Shown piece after piece: positions 1 to 9,011 of a stretch of 64,000 bases of DNA (positions within the stretch are counted from its first letter, which is position 1; every line of letters begins with the position of its first letter). The notes beneath the pieces were generated by a model. That model had not been told where the DNA came from, searched no databases, and worked only from the letters and a program-made list of their open reading frames with translations. Source of the stretch: Reyranellaceae bacterium (GTDB taxonomy: Bacteria; Pseudomonadota; Alphaproteobacteria; Reyranellales; Reyranellaceae). The stretch covers positions 1 to 64,000 of the forward strand of contig JALHMM010000022.1 in the NCBI GenBank assembly GCA_022844045.1. The letters are read 5' to 3'. Made by a program: the position numbers and the translations under genes.

Positions 1-10
1 CTCACCCTGA

Positions 11-36
11 CCCTCTCCCCGCGGGCGGGGAGAGGG
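11..36. repeat. Palindromic intergenic repeat (12-bp perfect arms)
   Basis: Positions 11-22 and 25-36 are perfect inverted copies (CCCTCTCCCCGC and its complement) around a 2-bp loop. Short GC-rich palindromes of this look are scattered between genes in many Proteobacteria. It lies downstream of the VOC gene, so it could also end that transcript. No second copy was seen in the window, and the left edge may be cut by the window start. Confidence 0.55.
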
Positions 37-72
37 AGGAAGACGCTACAAGCGACTGCTCTGCCGACTCTG

Positions 73-537
73 TTAGCCGCCCATCGCCTTGGTGTAGCGC
101 TTCTGCATCTCCTGCGGCGAGACGTCCTCGATGCGGGTCTGCAGGTACCAGCTGTGGCCGAACGGGTCCGACACCATCGCCGTGCGATCGCCGTAGAACT
201 GATCGGCCGGCTGGCGCAGCACCGTGGCCCCGGCGTCGACCGCGCGCTTCACAGAGGCGTCGCAGTCCGGCACGTAGAGCATCATCTTGATCGGCGACCC
301 GCCGAGCGCCGCCGGGCTGAGCGCGCCGAAATCGGGATACTCGTCGGAGATCATGATCGGCGAATCGCCGATCTTGAACTCGGCGTGGCCGATGCGACCG
401 CCCGGTTCGGTGAGGCGGAACATCTCCACGGCGCCGAACGCCTTCTTGTAGAATTCCAGCGCCGCAGCGGCGTCGCGCACGGTCATGTATGGCGTGGCGC
501 TGTGATAGCCCTCGGGCACGGACTTGACGGCGGCCAT
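73..537 (-). CDS. VOC family protein (glyoxalase/PhnB-like)
   Basis: A 154-residue soluble protein of the vicinal oxygen chelate superfamily, resembling the PhnB/YdcJ-type glyoxalase-like subgroup: an N-terminal 'YMTVRDAAAALEFYKKAFGA' block, a central 'GHAEFKIGDSPIMISDE' block and the C-terminal 'DPFGHSWYLQTR' block. The fold binds a metal in many members, but the substrate of this subgroup is generally unknown. An AGGAG ribosome binding site sits about 6 bases before the ATG. It is transcribed away from the TetR gene, with only 54 bp between the starts and a palindrome in that gap, so the regulator probably controls it. The enzymatic role is not assigned. Confidence 0.88.
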   Translation of the reverse strand: MAAVKSVPEGYHSATPYMTVRDAAAALEFYKKAFGAVEMFRLTEPGGRIGHAEFKIGDSPIMISDEYPDFGALSPAALGGSPIKMMLYVPDCDASVKRAVDAGATVLRQPADQFYGDRTAMVSDPFGHSWYLQTRIEDVSPQEMQKRYTKAMGG

Positions 538-569
538 GGCATGATCTCCTATGCGGGTTGATTAATTAC

Positions 570-584
570 GTTACGTTGCGTAAC
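570..584. promoter_or_regulatory. Candidate TetR operator between VOC and TetR genes
   Basis: GTTACG-TTG-CGTAAC is a perfect 6-bp inverted repeat with a 3-bp centre. It lies in the 54-bp gap between two divergent start codons and ends 7 bp before the TetR ATG. A site so placed would cover both promoters and fits autoregulation by the adjacent TetR protein. The assignment rests on position and symmetry only. Confidence 0.5.
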
Positions 585-591
585 ATATATC

Positions 592-1230
592 ATGCCCAAC
601 ACCCCTCCTGTCAAGCCCGTACCCGGTGGAGAAACGCGCCCGCGCGGCCGACCGCGCGACGAGGGCGCGCGCCTGGCGATCCTGCGCGCGGCGCGCGAGA
701 TGCTGGAGCGCGGCGGCGTCGCGGCGGTGACCATGGAGGGCGTGGCGCAACGCGCCGGCGTCGGCAAACCCACCATCTACCGGTACTGGCCCAACGCGCA
801 CGCCGTCGCCATGGCGGCGCTGCTCGAGGATGCGCCGGCGGAACCGGAAACGCGCGCCGCGCGCGGCGCGCTGCCTGCGTTACGCCGCCAGTTGCGCCAG
901 ATCGCAACCTTGTTCGCCACGCCGATGGGCCGCAGCGTCACCATGATGCTGGCATCGGCCGACCAGGACACCGAGCTCAGCAAGGCGTTCCGCAACCACT
1001 TCATCATGGCGCGGCGCACCGACGGCAAGGCGCTGCTGGCGGCGGCGATCACCGAGGGCGCGTTGCGGCCCGACTTCGACGTCGAGGTGGCGCTCGACTT
1101 GATCTACGGCCCGCTGTTCTACCGCCTGCTGGCAGGGCACGCGCGGCTCGACGCCACCTTCACCGACGCGCTGCTCGACCACGTGCTGGCCGGGTTGGCG
1201 GCACGGCGGCAGAGAGTCACGAAATCGTAA
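592..1230 (+). CDS. TetR/AcrR family transcriptional regulator
   Basis: A 212-residue regulator. The N-terminal helix-turn-helix spans about residues 25-70, with the typical recognition-helix pattern 'GVGKPTIYRYWPN'. The C-terminal two thirds form the helical ligand-binding and dimer domain and do not reveal the ligand. It is divergent to the VOC gene and has a palindrome just upstream of its start, so autorepression and control of the VOC gene are likely. The start lies only 7 bp from that palindrome, leaving very little room for a leader; a short or absent 5' UTR is possible. Confidence 0.9.
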   Translation: MPNTPPVKPVPGGETRPRGRPRDEGARLAILRAAREMLERGGVAAVTMEGVAQRAGVGKPTIYRYWPNAHAVAMAALLEDAPAEPETRAARGALPALRRQLRQIATLFATPMGRSVTMMLASADQDTELSKAFRNHFIMARRTDGKALLAAAITEGALRPDFDVEVALDLIYGPLFYRLLAGHARLDATFTDALLDHVLAGLAARRQRVTKS

Positions 1231-1326
1231 CAGTGTCGCGACGGGGGGCTGGCTCGACTTCGACCGGCCAGCGTGACAAGTTCGCGCGTCATCCACCCTC
1301 ACCGGGTTCGCTCGAACATCGCGCCC

Positions 1327-2709
1327 ATGCCCAAGGACGCCCAGGGACTCGACGTCGCCAACGCCGACGATGCCGCGATCCGCGCGATCGACCACGCGTT
1401 GCAGCAGTGGCTGGGATACGGCGACGAGCTTGGCCGCTATGTTACTGTCGCGCTCCAGGCGCGCGATGTGCCGCTGGTGCAGCTGCAAACCGCGGTGCTG
1501 AACCTGTCGCTTGAGGCGCCGGAAGGCTTCGCTGGCGCGCGACCCTTCATCGATGCGGCGCGGGCGCGCGAGCGCGACATGGGCGAGCGCGAGAAACTGT
1601 GGCTGCGGGCGGTCTCCGCCTGGGCCGACGGCGCACAGGATCAGGCCAGCGACGCTTTCGCGACGATCGTTCACCGCTGGCCGCGCGACCTCTTCGCCGG
1701 CAAGACGGCGCAACTGCTGTATCTCGCGCGTGGCGATTTCGAGAGCATGTTGCGGATCGCCGAGGACTTCGTGCCGGCCAACAAGGAGATCGGCTACGTC
1801 CACGGCATGCGCGCCTTCGCGCTGGAGCAGCTCAACCGGCTCGACGAGGCCGAAGCCGATGCGCGCCGCGGCGTCGAGATGCGGCGCAACGATCCCTGGG
1901 CGCACCACGCAGTGGCACACGTGATGGAGACGCGCGGCAGGCTGGAAGAGGGCATCGCCTGGATGGAAGGTCTCGCCGACACCTGGGAGACCTGCAACGC
2001 CTTCATCTACGGCCACAACTGGTGGCACACCGCGCTGTTCTACATCGACAGCGAACGGCCGGGCCATGCGCTGAAGCTCTACGACCGCCGCATCTGGGAT
2101 CGCTGGAAGGAGTTCGGCCACGACCAGGCCAATGCGATCTCGCTGCTGGCGCGGCTCGAGCTGCGCGGACTCGATGTCGGCGATCGCTGGGAGGCCATCG
2201 CGCCCTATCTAGTGCCGCGTATCCGCGAGCATTGCTCGCCGTTCCTCGACCTGCACTATGTCCACGGCCTGGCGCGCGCGGGTGAGCGCGAGGCTGTCAC
2301 GGAGATGCTGGCCAGCCTGGAGGAACGCGCCGAAAGCGCGAAGCCCTTCGAGCGCAAGGCGTGGCGCGATGCGGCGGTGCCGGCGGCGCATGGGCTGGCG
2401 GCCTATGCCGATGGGCATCACGCCGAAGCGGCGCACCGCCTGGGCGAGGCGCTGCCGCACCTGCAATCGGTCGGCGGCAGTCACGCGCAGCGCGCGCTGT
2501 TCGAGGCGATCCATGTCGATGCGCTGATCCGCGCCGGCTGGAATGACCGGGCGCTGTCGCATCTCCAGGCGGCCGACCGCGCGCGCGGCGGTATCGCCCA
2601 TCTCAAGCGCGATCTGGCGGCGATCTACGACCGCCTTGGAAGAGCCGAAGATGCCGAGGGCGCGCGGCTGCAGGCCGAACGGCTGACGCGGCGGTACCAG
2701 ACGCTCTGA
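1327..2709 (+). CDS. Tetratricopeptide repeat protein, TTC38-like
   Basis: About 460 residues, soluble, made of helical repeats throughout. The block 'GHNWWHTALFY' near residue 233 and the surrounding repeat layout are characteristic of the TTC38 family, whose biochemical role is unknown. The chosen ATG starts 'MPKDAQGLDV'; a GTG 54 bp upstream (1273) is in frame, but neither has a clear ribosome binding site, so the N-terminus is uncertain by 18 residues. It is followed 30 bp later by an amidase on the same strand, perhaps in one transcript. No signal peptide or membrane segment is visible. Confidence 0.85.
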   Translation: MPKDAQGLDVANADDAAIRAIDHALQQWLGYGDELGRYVTVALQARDVPLVQLQTAVLNLSLEAPEGFAGARPFIDAARARERDMGEREKLWLRAVSAWADGAQDQASDAFATIVHRWPRDLFAGKTAQLLYLARGDFESMLRIAEDFVPANKEIGYVHGMRAFALEQLNRLDEAEADARRGVEMRRNDPWAHHAVAHVMETRGRLEEGIAWMEGLADTWETCNAFIYGHNWWHTALFYIDSERPGHALKLYDRRIWDRWKEFGHDQANAISLLARLELRGLDVGDRWEAIAPYLVPRIREHCSPFLDLHYVHGLARAGEREAVTEMLASLEERAESAKPFERKAWRDAAVPAAHGLAAYADGHHAEAAHRLGEALPHLQSVGGSHAQRALFEAIHVDALIRAGWNDRALSHLQAADRARGGIAHLKRDLAAIYDRLGRAEDAEGARLQAERLTRRYQTL

Positions 2710-2739
2710 CCGGCCCAGTGCCGCGACCGGGGGACAAGC

Positions 2740-4146
2740 ATGAAGACCGATCTCACGCAGGCCACCGCGACCGAGCTCCTGGCGCTCTATCGCAAGGACA
2801 AGGCCTCGCCCGTCGACGTCGTGAAGGCGATCCTGGCGCGCGCGCAGGACGTCAACCCCGGGATCAACGCGCTTTGCCGGGTCGACGCCGACAACGCCTT
2901 GAAGCAGGCGCGCGCATCGGAGAAACGCTGGCGTAAGGACGAGCCGCTGGGCCCGCTCGACGGCGTGCCGGTCACCGTGAAAGAGCTGATCCGCGTCGCC
3001 GGCTGGCCCACCCTGATGGGCTCGAAGCTGGTCGATCCCGATCAGCGCTGGGACGAGGATGCGCCGTCAGTGGCGCGGTTGAGAGAGTCCGGCGCGATCC
3101 TGCTGGGCCAGACGACGTCGTCGGAGTATGGCCACAAGGGCGTCACCGACAGCCCGCTGCACGGCGTGACGCGCAATCCCTGGAACACGGCGATGACGCC
3201 GGGCGGCTCGTCGGGCGGTGCGGCGGCGGCGGTGGCGGCCGGCCTGGGACCGCTGGCGCTCGGCACCGATGGCGGCGGCTCGGTCCGCTTGCCGGCCTCG
3301 TTCTGCGGCATCTTCGGCTTGAAGGCGACCTATGGCCGTGTCGCCGCCTGGCCGCCCAGCCTCAATGGCGATCTCGCCAATACCGGGCCAATGGCGCGCA
3401 CCGCCGAGGATGCGGCCCTGATGATGAACGTCATCGCCCGGCCCGATCCGCGCGATCCCTGGTCGCTGCCCGAGCACGACATCGACTACTCGAAGAAGCT
3501 GAAGGGCCGGCTGCGCAAGCTGCGCGTTGGCCTGATGCTCAAGTTCGGTGACCACCCGCTCGATCCGGAGGTCGCCGACATCGTGCCGGCGGCGGCGCGG
3601 CATTTCGAGGAGCTCGGCTGCCACGTCGAGGAGGCGGCGCCCGATCTCGGCGGCGTCGACGGCCGCCGGACCTTCGGCGTCCACTGGCTGAGCTTCGCGC
3701 AGCACCTGCTGAAGATGTACCCCGCCGACCGCCACAACGATTTCGACCCCAGCCTGCTGGTGATGGCGCGCGAGGGCCAGAAGTACAGCTCGGCCGATCT
3801 CGTCCAGGCGATGGCCGACCGGCGTACTTTGTCGATCGGCTGGACCAGGTTCTTCGACAAGTACGATCTGCTGCTCTGCCCGACCTTGGCGGTCCCGGCC
3901 TTCGAGACCGGCCGCGGCGCGCCGATGGACGCCGACGGCAAGCCCAACATGCAATGGTCGCCCTACACCGCGCATTTCAACCTGTCGCGCCATCCCGCGG
4001 CGTCGGTGCCCTGCGGCCTGACGCGTGCCGGATTACCGGTAGGCTTGATGATCGTGTCCGGCCACTACCGCGACGCGCTGGTGCTGCGCGCCGCGCATCA
4101 CTTCCAGACGGCGTTCCCGCTGAAGCTGCCGGTGCTGCCGAACTAG
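2740..4146 (+). CDS. Amidase (amidase signature family)
   Basis: A 468-residue amidase hydrolysing an amide to acid and ammonia. The Ser-cisSer-Lys triad regions are visible: Lys in 'VTVKELIRVAG' near residue 80, the Gly/Ser-rich 'MTPGGSSGGAAAA' near residues 151-163, and the nucleophile region 'GTDGGGSVRLPASFCG' near residue 179. Length and order are normal for the family (GatA-like fold), but there is no gatB/gatC nearby, so this is a stand-alone catabolic amidase of unknown substrate rather than the tRNA amidotransferase. A GGGGGA ribosome binding site precedes the ATG. Its stop codon overlaps the stop of the convergent ecm gene in a shared CTAG. Confidence 0.93.
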   Translation: MKTDLTQATATELLALYRKDKASPVDVVKAILARAQDVNPGINALCRVDADNALKQARASEKRWRKDEPLGPLDGVPVTVKELIRVAGWPTLMGSKLVDPDQRWDEDAPSVARLRESGAILLGQTTSSEYGHKGVTDSPLHGVTRNPWNTAMTPGGSSGGAAAAVAAGLGPLALGTDGGGSVRLPASFCGIFGLKATYGRVAAWPPSLNGDLANTGPMARTAEDAALMMNVIARPDPRDPWSLPEHDIDYSKKLKGRLRKLRVGLMLKFGDHPLDPEVADIVPAAARHFEELGCHVEEAAPDLGGVDGRRTFGVHWLSFAQHLLKMYPADRHNDFDPSLLVMAREGQKYSSADLVQAMADRRTLSIGWTRFFDKYDLLLCPTLAVPAFETGRGAPMDADGKPNMQWSPYTAHFNLSRHPAASVPCGLTRAGLPVGLMIVSGHYRDALVLRAAHHFQTAFPLKLPVLPN

Positions 4147-6149
4147 GCCGCGTCCTTCCAGTTCGCACCCACGACGGCGACGATGTCGCGCATGATGGCG
4201 GTGATGTCGAAGTCCTTGGGCGTGTAGACGCGCGCGACACCGGCCTTGGTCAGGGCCTCGGCGTCCTCCTGCGGGATGATGCCACCGACCACGACGGGCA
4301 CATCGCCGATGCCCGCGGCGCGCAGGCCTTCCATCACCTCGGCGACCAAGGTGACGTGGCTGCCGGAGAGGATCGACAGGCCGACGATGTGAACGCCTTC
4401 CTCGAGCGCGGCGTTGACGATCTGCGCCGGGGTCAGCCGGATGCCCTCGTAGACGACCTCCATGCCGCAGTCGCGGGCGCGCACGGCGATTTGCTCGGCG
4501 CCGTTGCTGTGGCCGTCGAGGCCGGGCTTGCCGACCAGGATCTTCAGGCGACGGCCGAGACGGCGAGACACCGCCTCGACCTCGCGGCGCACGCCGTCGA
4601 GGCGTTCGGCCGAGATGCCGGCGGCGCGCGCCACGCCGGTGGGCGCGCGATACTCGCCGTAGATCTCGCGCAGCGCGGTGCCCCATTCGCCCGTGGTCAC
4701 GCCGGCATGGGCGCAGGCGATCGACGGCTCCATGATGTTGCGGCCTTCCTTGGCGGCGCTCTTCAGGCCGTCGAGTGCGGCAGTGGCGGCCGCGTTGTCA
4801 CGGCTCGTGCGCCAGGCGCGCAGCGCCTCGATCTGCTCACGCTCGACCGCGGCGTCGACGGTCAGGATCGCACCGGCGCCGGTGGAGAGCGGCGAGGGTT
4901 CGGCATCGGTGAAGGCGTTGACGCCGATCACCATCTGCTCGCCGGCCTCGATGGCGGCGATGCGGCGCAGGTTGGATTCGACCAGGCGCTGCTTCATGTA
5001 GCTCGCCTCGACGGCGGCCACGGCGCCGCCCATGGCCTCGATCTTGGCCAGCTCGGCGCGCGCCTCTTCCTTGAGCTCGGCGACCTTGCGCGCCACCTCG
5101 GTGCTGCCGTCGAACAGATCGCCGAATTCCAAGAGGTCGGTCTCGTGCGCCACGATCTGCTGCAGGCGCAGCGACCATTGCTGGTCCCACGGGCGCGGCA
5201 GGCCCAGCGCCTCGTTCCACGCCGGCAGCTGCACCGAGCGCGCGCGGGCGTTCTTCGACAGCACGACGGCGAGCATCTCCAGGAGGATGCGGTAGACGTT
5301 GTTCTCGGGCTGCTGTTCGGTGAGACCGAGTGAATTCACCTGCACGCCGTAGCGGAACAGGCGCTGCTTGGGGTCGGTGACGCCGTAGCGGTCGGCCAGC
5401 TCGTCCCACAACTCGACGAACGCCCGCATCTTGCACATCTCGGTGACGAAGCGGACGCCGGCGTTGACGAAGAAGCTGATGCGGCCGAAGACCTGCGCGA
5501 AGTCGGCCTCGGGCACCTGGCCCTGCGCCTTTACCGTGTCGAGGATGGCGACGGCGTTGGCGAGCGAGAAGGCGAGCTCCTGCACCGGCGTGGCGCCGGC
5601 CTCCTGCAGGTGGTAGCTGCAGACATTCACCGGGTTCCACTTCGGCACCTCGCGATAGGTGAAGGCGATGGTGTCGGCGGTGAGCTTCAGCGAGGGCTGC
5701 GGCGGGAAAATGTAGGTGCCGCGGGACAGGTATTCTTTGACGATGTCGTTCTGCGTCGTGCCCTGCAGCTTGGCGCGCGCCACGCCCTGCTTCTCGGCCG
5801 CCGCGATGTACAGCGACAGCAGCCAGGCCGCCGGCGCGTTGATCGTCATCGAGGTGTTCATGCGATCGAGCGGGATGCCGTCGAGCAGGGTCAGCATGTC
5901 GCCGAGGTGCGACACCGGGACGCCGACCTTGCCGACCTCGCCCTTGGCGAGCACGTGGTCGCTGTCGTAGCCGGTCTGGGTTGGCAGGTCGAAGGCGATG
6001 CTGAGCCCGGTCTGCCCGCGTGCGAGGTTGGTGCGGTAGAGTTCGTTGGACTTCTTCGCCGTCGAATGGCCAGAGTAGGTCCGGATCAGCCAAGGCCGTT
6101 CCTTCGCAGGTGCGGCAGGGCGCGACGGTGTCGGGTCGGCGTTGCTCAT
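4143..6149 (-). CDS. ecm: Ethylmalonyl-CoA mutase (coenzyme B12-dependent)
   Basis: A 668-residue single-chain mutase converting (2R)-ethylmalonyl-CoA to (2S)-methylsuccinyl-CoA in the ethylmalonyl-CoA pathway. The N-terminal catalytic barrel begins with 'LIRTYSGHSTAKKSNELYR' and 'GLSIAFDLPTQTGYDSDH', diagnostic of the Ecm/MeaA branch and not of methylmalonyl-CoA mutase. The C-terminal cobalamin domain carries the DxHxxG motif (DGHSNG near residue 543), which binds B12 base-off. The pathway partners ccr and mcd lie 8.7 kb away on the other strand. An older name in methylotrophs is meaA. No B12 riboswitch is visible in the short upstream gap. Confidence 0.95.
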   Translation of the reverse strand: MSNADPTPSRPAAPAKERPWLIRTYSGHSTAKKSNELYRTNLARGQTGLSIAFDLPTQTGYDSDHVLAKGEVGKVGVPVSHLGDMLTLLDGIPLDRMNTSMTINAPAAWLLSLYIAAAEKQGVARAKLQGTTQNDIVKEYLSRGTYIFPPQPSLKLTADTIAFTYREVPKWNPVNVCSYHLQEAGATPVQELAFSLANAVAILDTVKAQGQVPEADFAQVFGRISFFVNAGVRFVTEMCKMRAFVELWDELADRYGVTDPKQRLFRYGVQVNSLGLTEQQPENNVYRILLEMLAVVLSKNARARSVQLPAWNEALGLPRPWDQQWSLRLQQIVAHETDLLEFGDLFDGSTEVARKVAELKEEARAELAKIEAMGGAVAAVEASYMKQRLVESNLRRIAAIEAGEQMVIGVNAFTDAEPSPLSTGAGAILTVDAAVEREQIEALRAWRTSRDNAAATAALDGLKSAAKEGRNIMEPSIACAHAGVTTGEWGTALREIYGEYRAPTGVARAAGISAERLDGVRREVEAVSRRLGRRLKILVGKPGLDGHSNGAEQIAVRARDCGMEVVYEGIRLTPAQIVNAALEEGVHIVGLSILSGSHVTLVAEVMEGLRAAGIGDVPVVVGGIIPQEDAEALTKAGVARVYTPKDFDITAIMRDIVAVVGANWKDAA

Positions 6150-6185
6150 GCCGTCGATCTAGGGGATTTCATGCTGCATCGCAAC

Positions 6186-6587
6186 ATGAATGTTCTTTTG
6201 TTATCCATCGGATGCCCCCTTCGCAATATAGCGACCGGCTTGGCCATGCTGCTGGTCGCCGCGACGACGGCCTGGGCGCAGGCCGACGCGCCGGCGGTCA
6301 AGCGCATGGACGGCATCTGGGGTCTGCCACCGAACTGTGGCGGGGCGGCGCCGATCAACGTCTTGGGCGACAAGGTGCAGTTCCAGTGGCCGGGACGCGA
6401 GCGCGTGCTGGAGCAGGTGACGTCGGTCGTTGGCGATCGCGTGGCCACGGTCGTCATCGCCCCGCCGCATCGCGCCGGCGAGCGTTACGAGTACGAGGTC
6501 GAGGCCGAACGCATGGTGATCCGGGTAGTGAAAGACGGGCGCGAACAGATCGTCGTGCGCTGCGGCGGTTCCTTCCCGACGAGTTGA
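6186..6587 (+). CDS. Small exported hypothetical protein
   Basis: About 133 residues. It begins with a probable Sec signal peptide: hydrophobic core 'ATGLAMLLVAATTAW', with cleavage expected after an Ala-Trp-Ala near residue 31. The mature part is about 100 residues, hydrophilic, with two Cys residues that could form a disulphide in the periplasm, and an apparently beta-rich pattern. I do not recognise the family. An in-frame ATG 15 bp upstream (6171) is an alternative start. It is divergent to ecm (starts 36 bp apart) and lies 98 bp before the DUF898/M48 pair on the same strand. Confidence 0.65.
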   Translation: MNVLLLSIGCPLRNIATGLAMLLVAATTAWAQADAPAVKRMDGIWGLPPNCGGAAPINVLGDKVQFQWPGRERVLEQVTSVVGDRVATVVIAPPHRAGERYEYEVEAERMVIRVVKDGREQIVVRCGGSFPTS

Positions 6588-6685
6588 CCTCCGTAGGTCA
6601 CGCGCGACCTTCAGGCTAGTGGCCGTCGTCGTGCGGTGTGCCTATGATCCGCCATCACGCGTAGGCGAGTACAGCGACTTCTTTC

Positions 6686-7897
6686 ATGACCGATCAATCC
6701 ATCGCATCCGCCGCTTTGCCACCGGCATGGTCGGGCACGCCCGCGCCGCCGGCCGTCCCGGCGGTGATGCCGCCGCCCAAGCCGCCGGTACAGCTGCTCT
6801 ATGACGGCAAGCTGGGCGAGCTCTATGTCATCTATCTGCGCTCGCTGCTGCTGACCCTGCTGACCCTCGGCTGGTATCGGTTCTGGGGTCGCACCAGCGT
6901 GCGGCGCTATCTGTGGTCGCATTTTTCCGCCTTCGGCGACCGCTTCGAGTATCGCGGGCTAGGCCTCGAGCTGTTCCTCGGTTTCCTGCTCGCCGTCGGC
7001 GCGCTGCTGGTCTTCGAGGGGATTGTGCTCGGTGTGGTGTGGTTGGCGTGGGGCGACGACCTGCCGGCCGAGATCGGCATGACCGATATCATGACCTGGG
7101 CGCTGCTCATCGTCGCCCTGCCGCTGCTGCCGGTGGCGCAGTACGCGGGCTGGCGCTATCGCTTCACGCGGACCGCCTGGCGCGGCATCCGTACCGGCCT
7201 GAAAGGCTCGTCCTGGGGCTACGGCGGCAGGGCCATCGGCTGGGGCATGCTGAACGCGATGTGCATGAACCTGCTCACGCCGATGCGCGATGTGTCGCTG
7301 AACGGCTATCGCACGCGCCACACGACCTTCGGCAACCTCAATTTCGGCTTTGCCGGCCGCGCCGCCGATATCTACGGACGCTTCATCGGCTTCTATTTCC
7401 TCAACATCGCGGCCTGGGTTGTCCTGTTCATCGTCGTCGGCATCATCATCGGCGGCGTATCGTCGTCCGTCGGCTCGCTGTCGTTCGAGCAGATGATGGA
7501 AAGGCTGGCGAATCCGACGCCGATGGTCCTGCTCATCTTCTTCCTCGTCCTGTTCGGCTTCTACACGCTGGTCGGCATTATGATCCTGCCGGTGCGCTGT
7601 TGGTGGATGGCCTACTCGATCCGCTACATGGTCTCGCGCGCCTGGTTCGACCGCCTGCAGTTCGTAACCGGCGTCACCACGCGGCAGATCTGGGGCTTCC
7701 TGGTGCTGAACTACGTGATCCTGCTGTTCACGCTGGGATTGGGCGGGCCGTGGGTGATGCACCGCACGGCGCGGCTGATCTCGCAACAGCTCTGGATTTA
7801 CGGCGAGATCGATCCGGCGGCGGTGGCCCAGGCGCTGGGCGGCGACACCGGGGTCGGCGAGGGCCTTCTCGACGTGTTCGACGTCGGCAGCGTGTGA
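6686..7897 (+). CDS. DUF898 (YjgN-like) integral membrane protein
   Basis: A 403-residue inner-membrane protein. After a Pro/Ala-rich cytoplasmic tail of about 35 residues comes the family signature 'LLTLLTLGWYRFWGRTSVRR', then about six hydrophobic segments spread to the C-terminus. The second block 'GYRTRHTTFGNLNFGF' is also typical of DUF898. Function is unknown. Seven bases separate its stop from the ATG of an M48 metallopeptidase, an arrangement that implies co-transcription and probably joint action at the membrane. Confidence 0.88.
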   Translation: MTDQSIASAALPPAWSGTPAPPAVPAVMPPPKPPVQLLYDGKLGELYVIYLRSLLLTLLTLGWYRFWGRTSVRRYLWSHFSAFGDRFEYRGLGLELFLGFLLAVGALLVFEGIVLGVVWLAWGDDLPAEIGMTDIMTWALLIVALPLLPVAQYAGWRYRFTRTAWRGIRTGLKGSSWGYGGRAIGWGMLNAMCMNLLTPMRDVSLNGYRTRHTTFGNLNFGFAGRAADIYGRFIGFYFLNIAAWVVLFIVVGIIIGGVSSSVGSLSFEQMMERLANPTPMVLLIFFLVLFGFYTLVGIMILPVRCWWMAYSIRYMVSRAWFDRLQFVTGVTTRQIWGFLVLNYVILLFTLGLGGPWVMHRTARLISQQLWIYGEIDPAAVAQALGGDTGVGEGLLDVFDVGSV

Positions 7898-7904
7898 GGC
7901 GACG

Positions 7905-9011
7905 ATGGCGGGGGCACGCTTCTACGACGGGTTGCATCCGACCGCGCACGAGGTGGCGCTACGCGCCTCGAGCACCGAGGTGGTGGCGATGCTGGCCGAC
8001 GGCCGCATCGTGGCGCGCTGGCCCGTGCCGGAGATCGAGGTCGTGTCCGATCCCTGGCACGAGCCACATGCGCTGATGGTCTGTTCGCGCCAGCCTGGCG
8101 CGCGGCTGGCGGTCGAGGATCTCGCCTATCGCGAGGCGCTGGCGGTGCTGGGCGCCAATATGAGCCGCGCCGCACCGCGCCGCGCGCGCGTCAGCCCGGT
8201 GCTGGGCGCGCTGGTGGCGGCGCTGGTCGTGACCATCGGCATCATGGCGCTACTGGTCGAGAAGGCCCCGGACGCGGTGGCGCCCTTCGTGCCGCACGCC
8301 ATGGAGCGCCGCATTGGCGCCGCGGTCGTCACGACCATGCAGGGCGATTCACAGACCTGCGACAAGGCCGACGGCGTCGCAGCGCTGCAGCGCCTGGTGG
8401 ACCGCTTCCAGGTGGCGTCGGGCTACGAGCACAAGGTCTCGGTGCGCATCATCGACATGTACGACACGACGATGGTGGGCGGCCGCGAGCGCAAGCGCCG
8501 CGTCGTCAACGCCTTCGCGGCACCCGGCGGACACATGGTGGTGATGTCCGGGCTGATCGAACGCGCCGACGGGCCGGAGGAACTCGCCGGCGTCATGGCG
8601 CACGAGATGGGCCACATCGTGCACCGCCACTCGGTCAAGGCGCTGCTGCGCGCCTATGGCTTCGGCCTGATCACCAAGCTGGTGGTCGGCGGCTTCTCCT
8701 CCGATGTCGGCACGGTCGCCGATGCCGGCGGCCTGCTGCTGGCTTTGCGCCATAGCCGCGAGGCGGAGCGCGAAGCCGACCGCACGGCACTGGAACTGCT
8801 CGACGCCACCGGCATGCGCGCCGACGGCCTAGCGCGCTTCTTCGGCAAGATCCTTGAAGAACAGGGGGGCAAGGATGGCGCCCAGCAGATGGGCGTGTTC
8901 TCCACCCACCCGCCGACAAAAGAGCGTATCGAGATGACGACCCGGCCGCCGACCGGCGAGCCGGCGATGACGGCGCGCGAGTGGCAGGCGCTGCGCGCGG
9001 TCTGCGACTGA
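7905..9011 (+). CDS. M48 family zinc metallopeptidase
   Basis: A 368-residue membrane-anchored protease. Residues 1-85 form a soluble N-terminal domain, a single hydrophobic segment lies around residues 98-117, and the peptidase domain follows. The zinc site HExxH is present as 'HEMGH' near residue 233, and the third ligand is probably the Glu in 'EAEREADRTALELL' near residue 286. This Ste24/HtpX/BepA-like catalytic domain probably faces the periplasm and may act in envelope protein quality control (inference). It follows the DUF898 gene by 7 bp. The N-terminal extension plus central membrane segment differs from classical periplasmic BepA, which has a signal peptide and TPR tail. Confidence 0.92.
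   Translation: MAGARFYDGLHPTAHEVALRASSTEVVAMLADGRIVARWPVPEIEVVSDPWHEPHALMVCSRQPGARLAVEDLAYREALAVLGANMSRAAPRRARVSPVLGALVAALVVTIGIMALLVEKAPDAVAPFVPHAMERRIGAAVVTTMQGDSQTCDKADGVAALQRLVDRFQVASGYEHKVSVRIIDMYDTTMVGGRERKRRVVNAFAAPGGHMVVMSGLIERADGPEELAGVMAHEMGHIVHRHSVKALLRAYGFGLITKLVVGGFSSDVGTVADAGGLLLALRHSREAEREADRTALELLDATGMRADGLARFFGKILEEQGGKDGAQQMGVFSTHPPTKERIEMTTRPPTGEPAMTAREWQALRAVCD

Noticed and set aside
880..2121. A 413-codon minus-strand frame opposite the TPR gene
   Set aside because: Antisense shadow of the TetR and TPR genes without recognisable domains.
2740..4146. The amidase as GatA of the tRNA amidotransferase
   Set aside because: No gatB or gatC in the neighbourhood, and context suggests a catabolic amidase.
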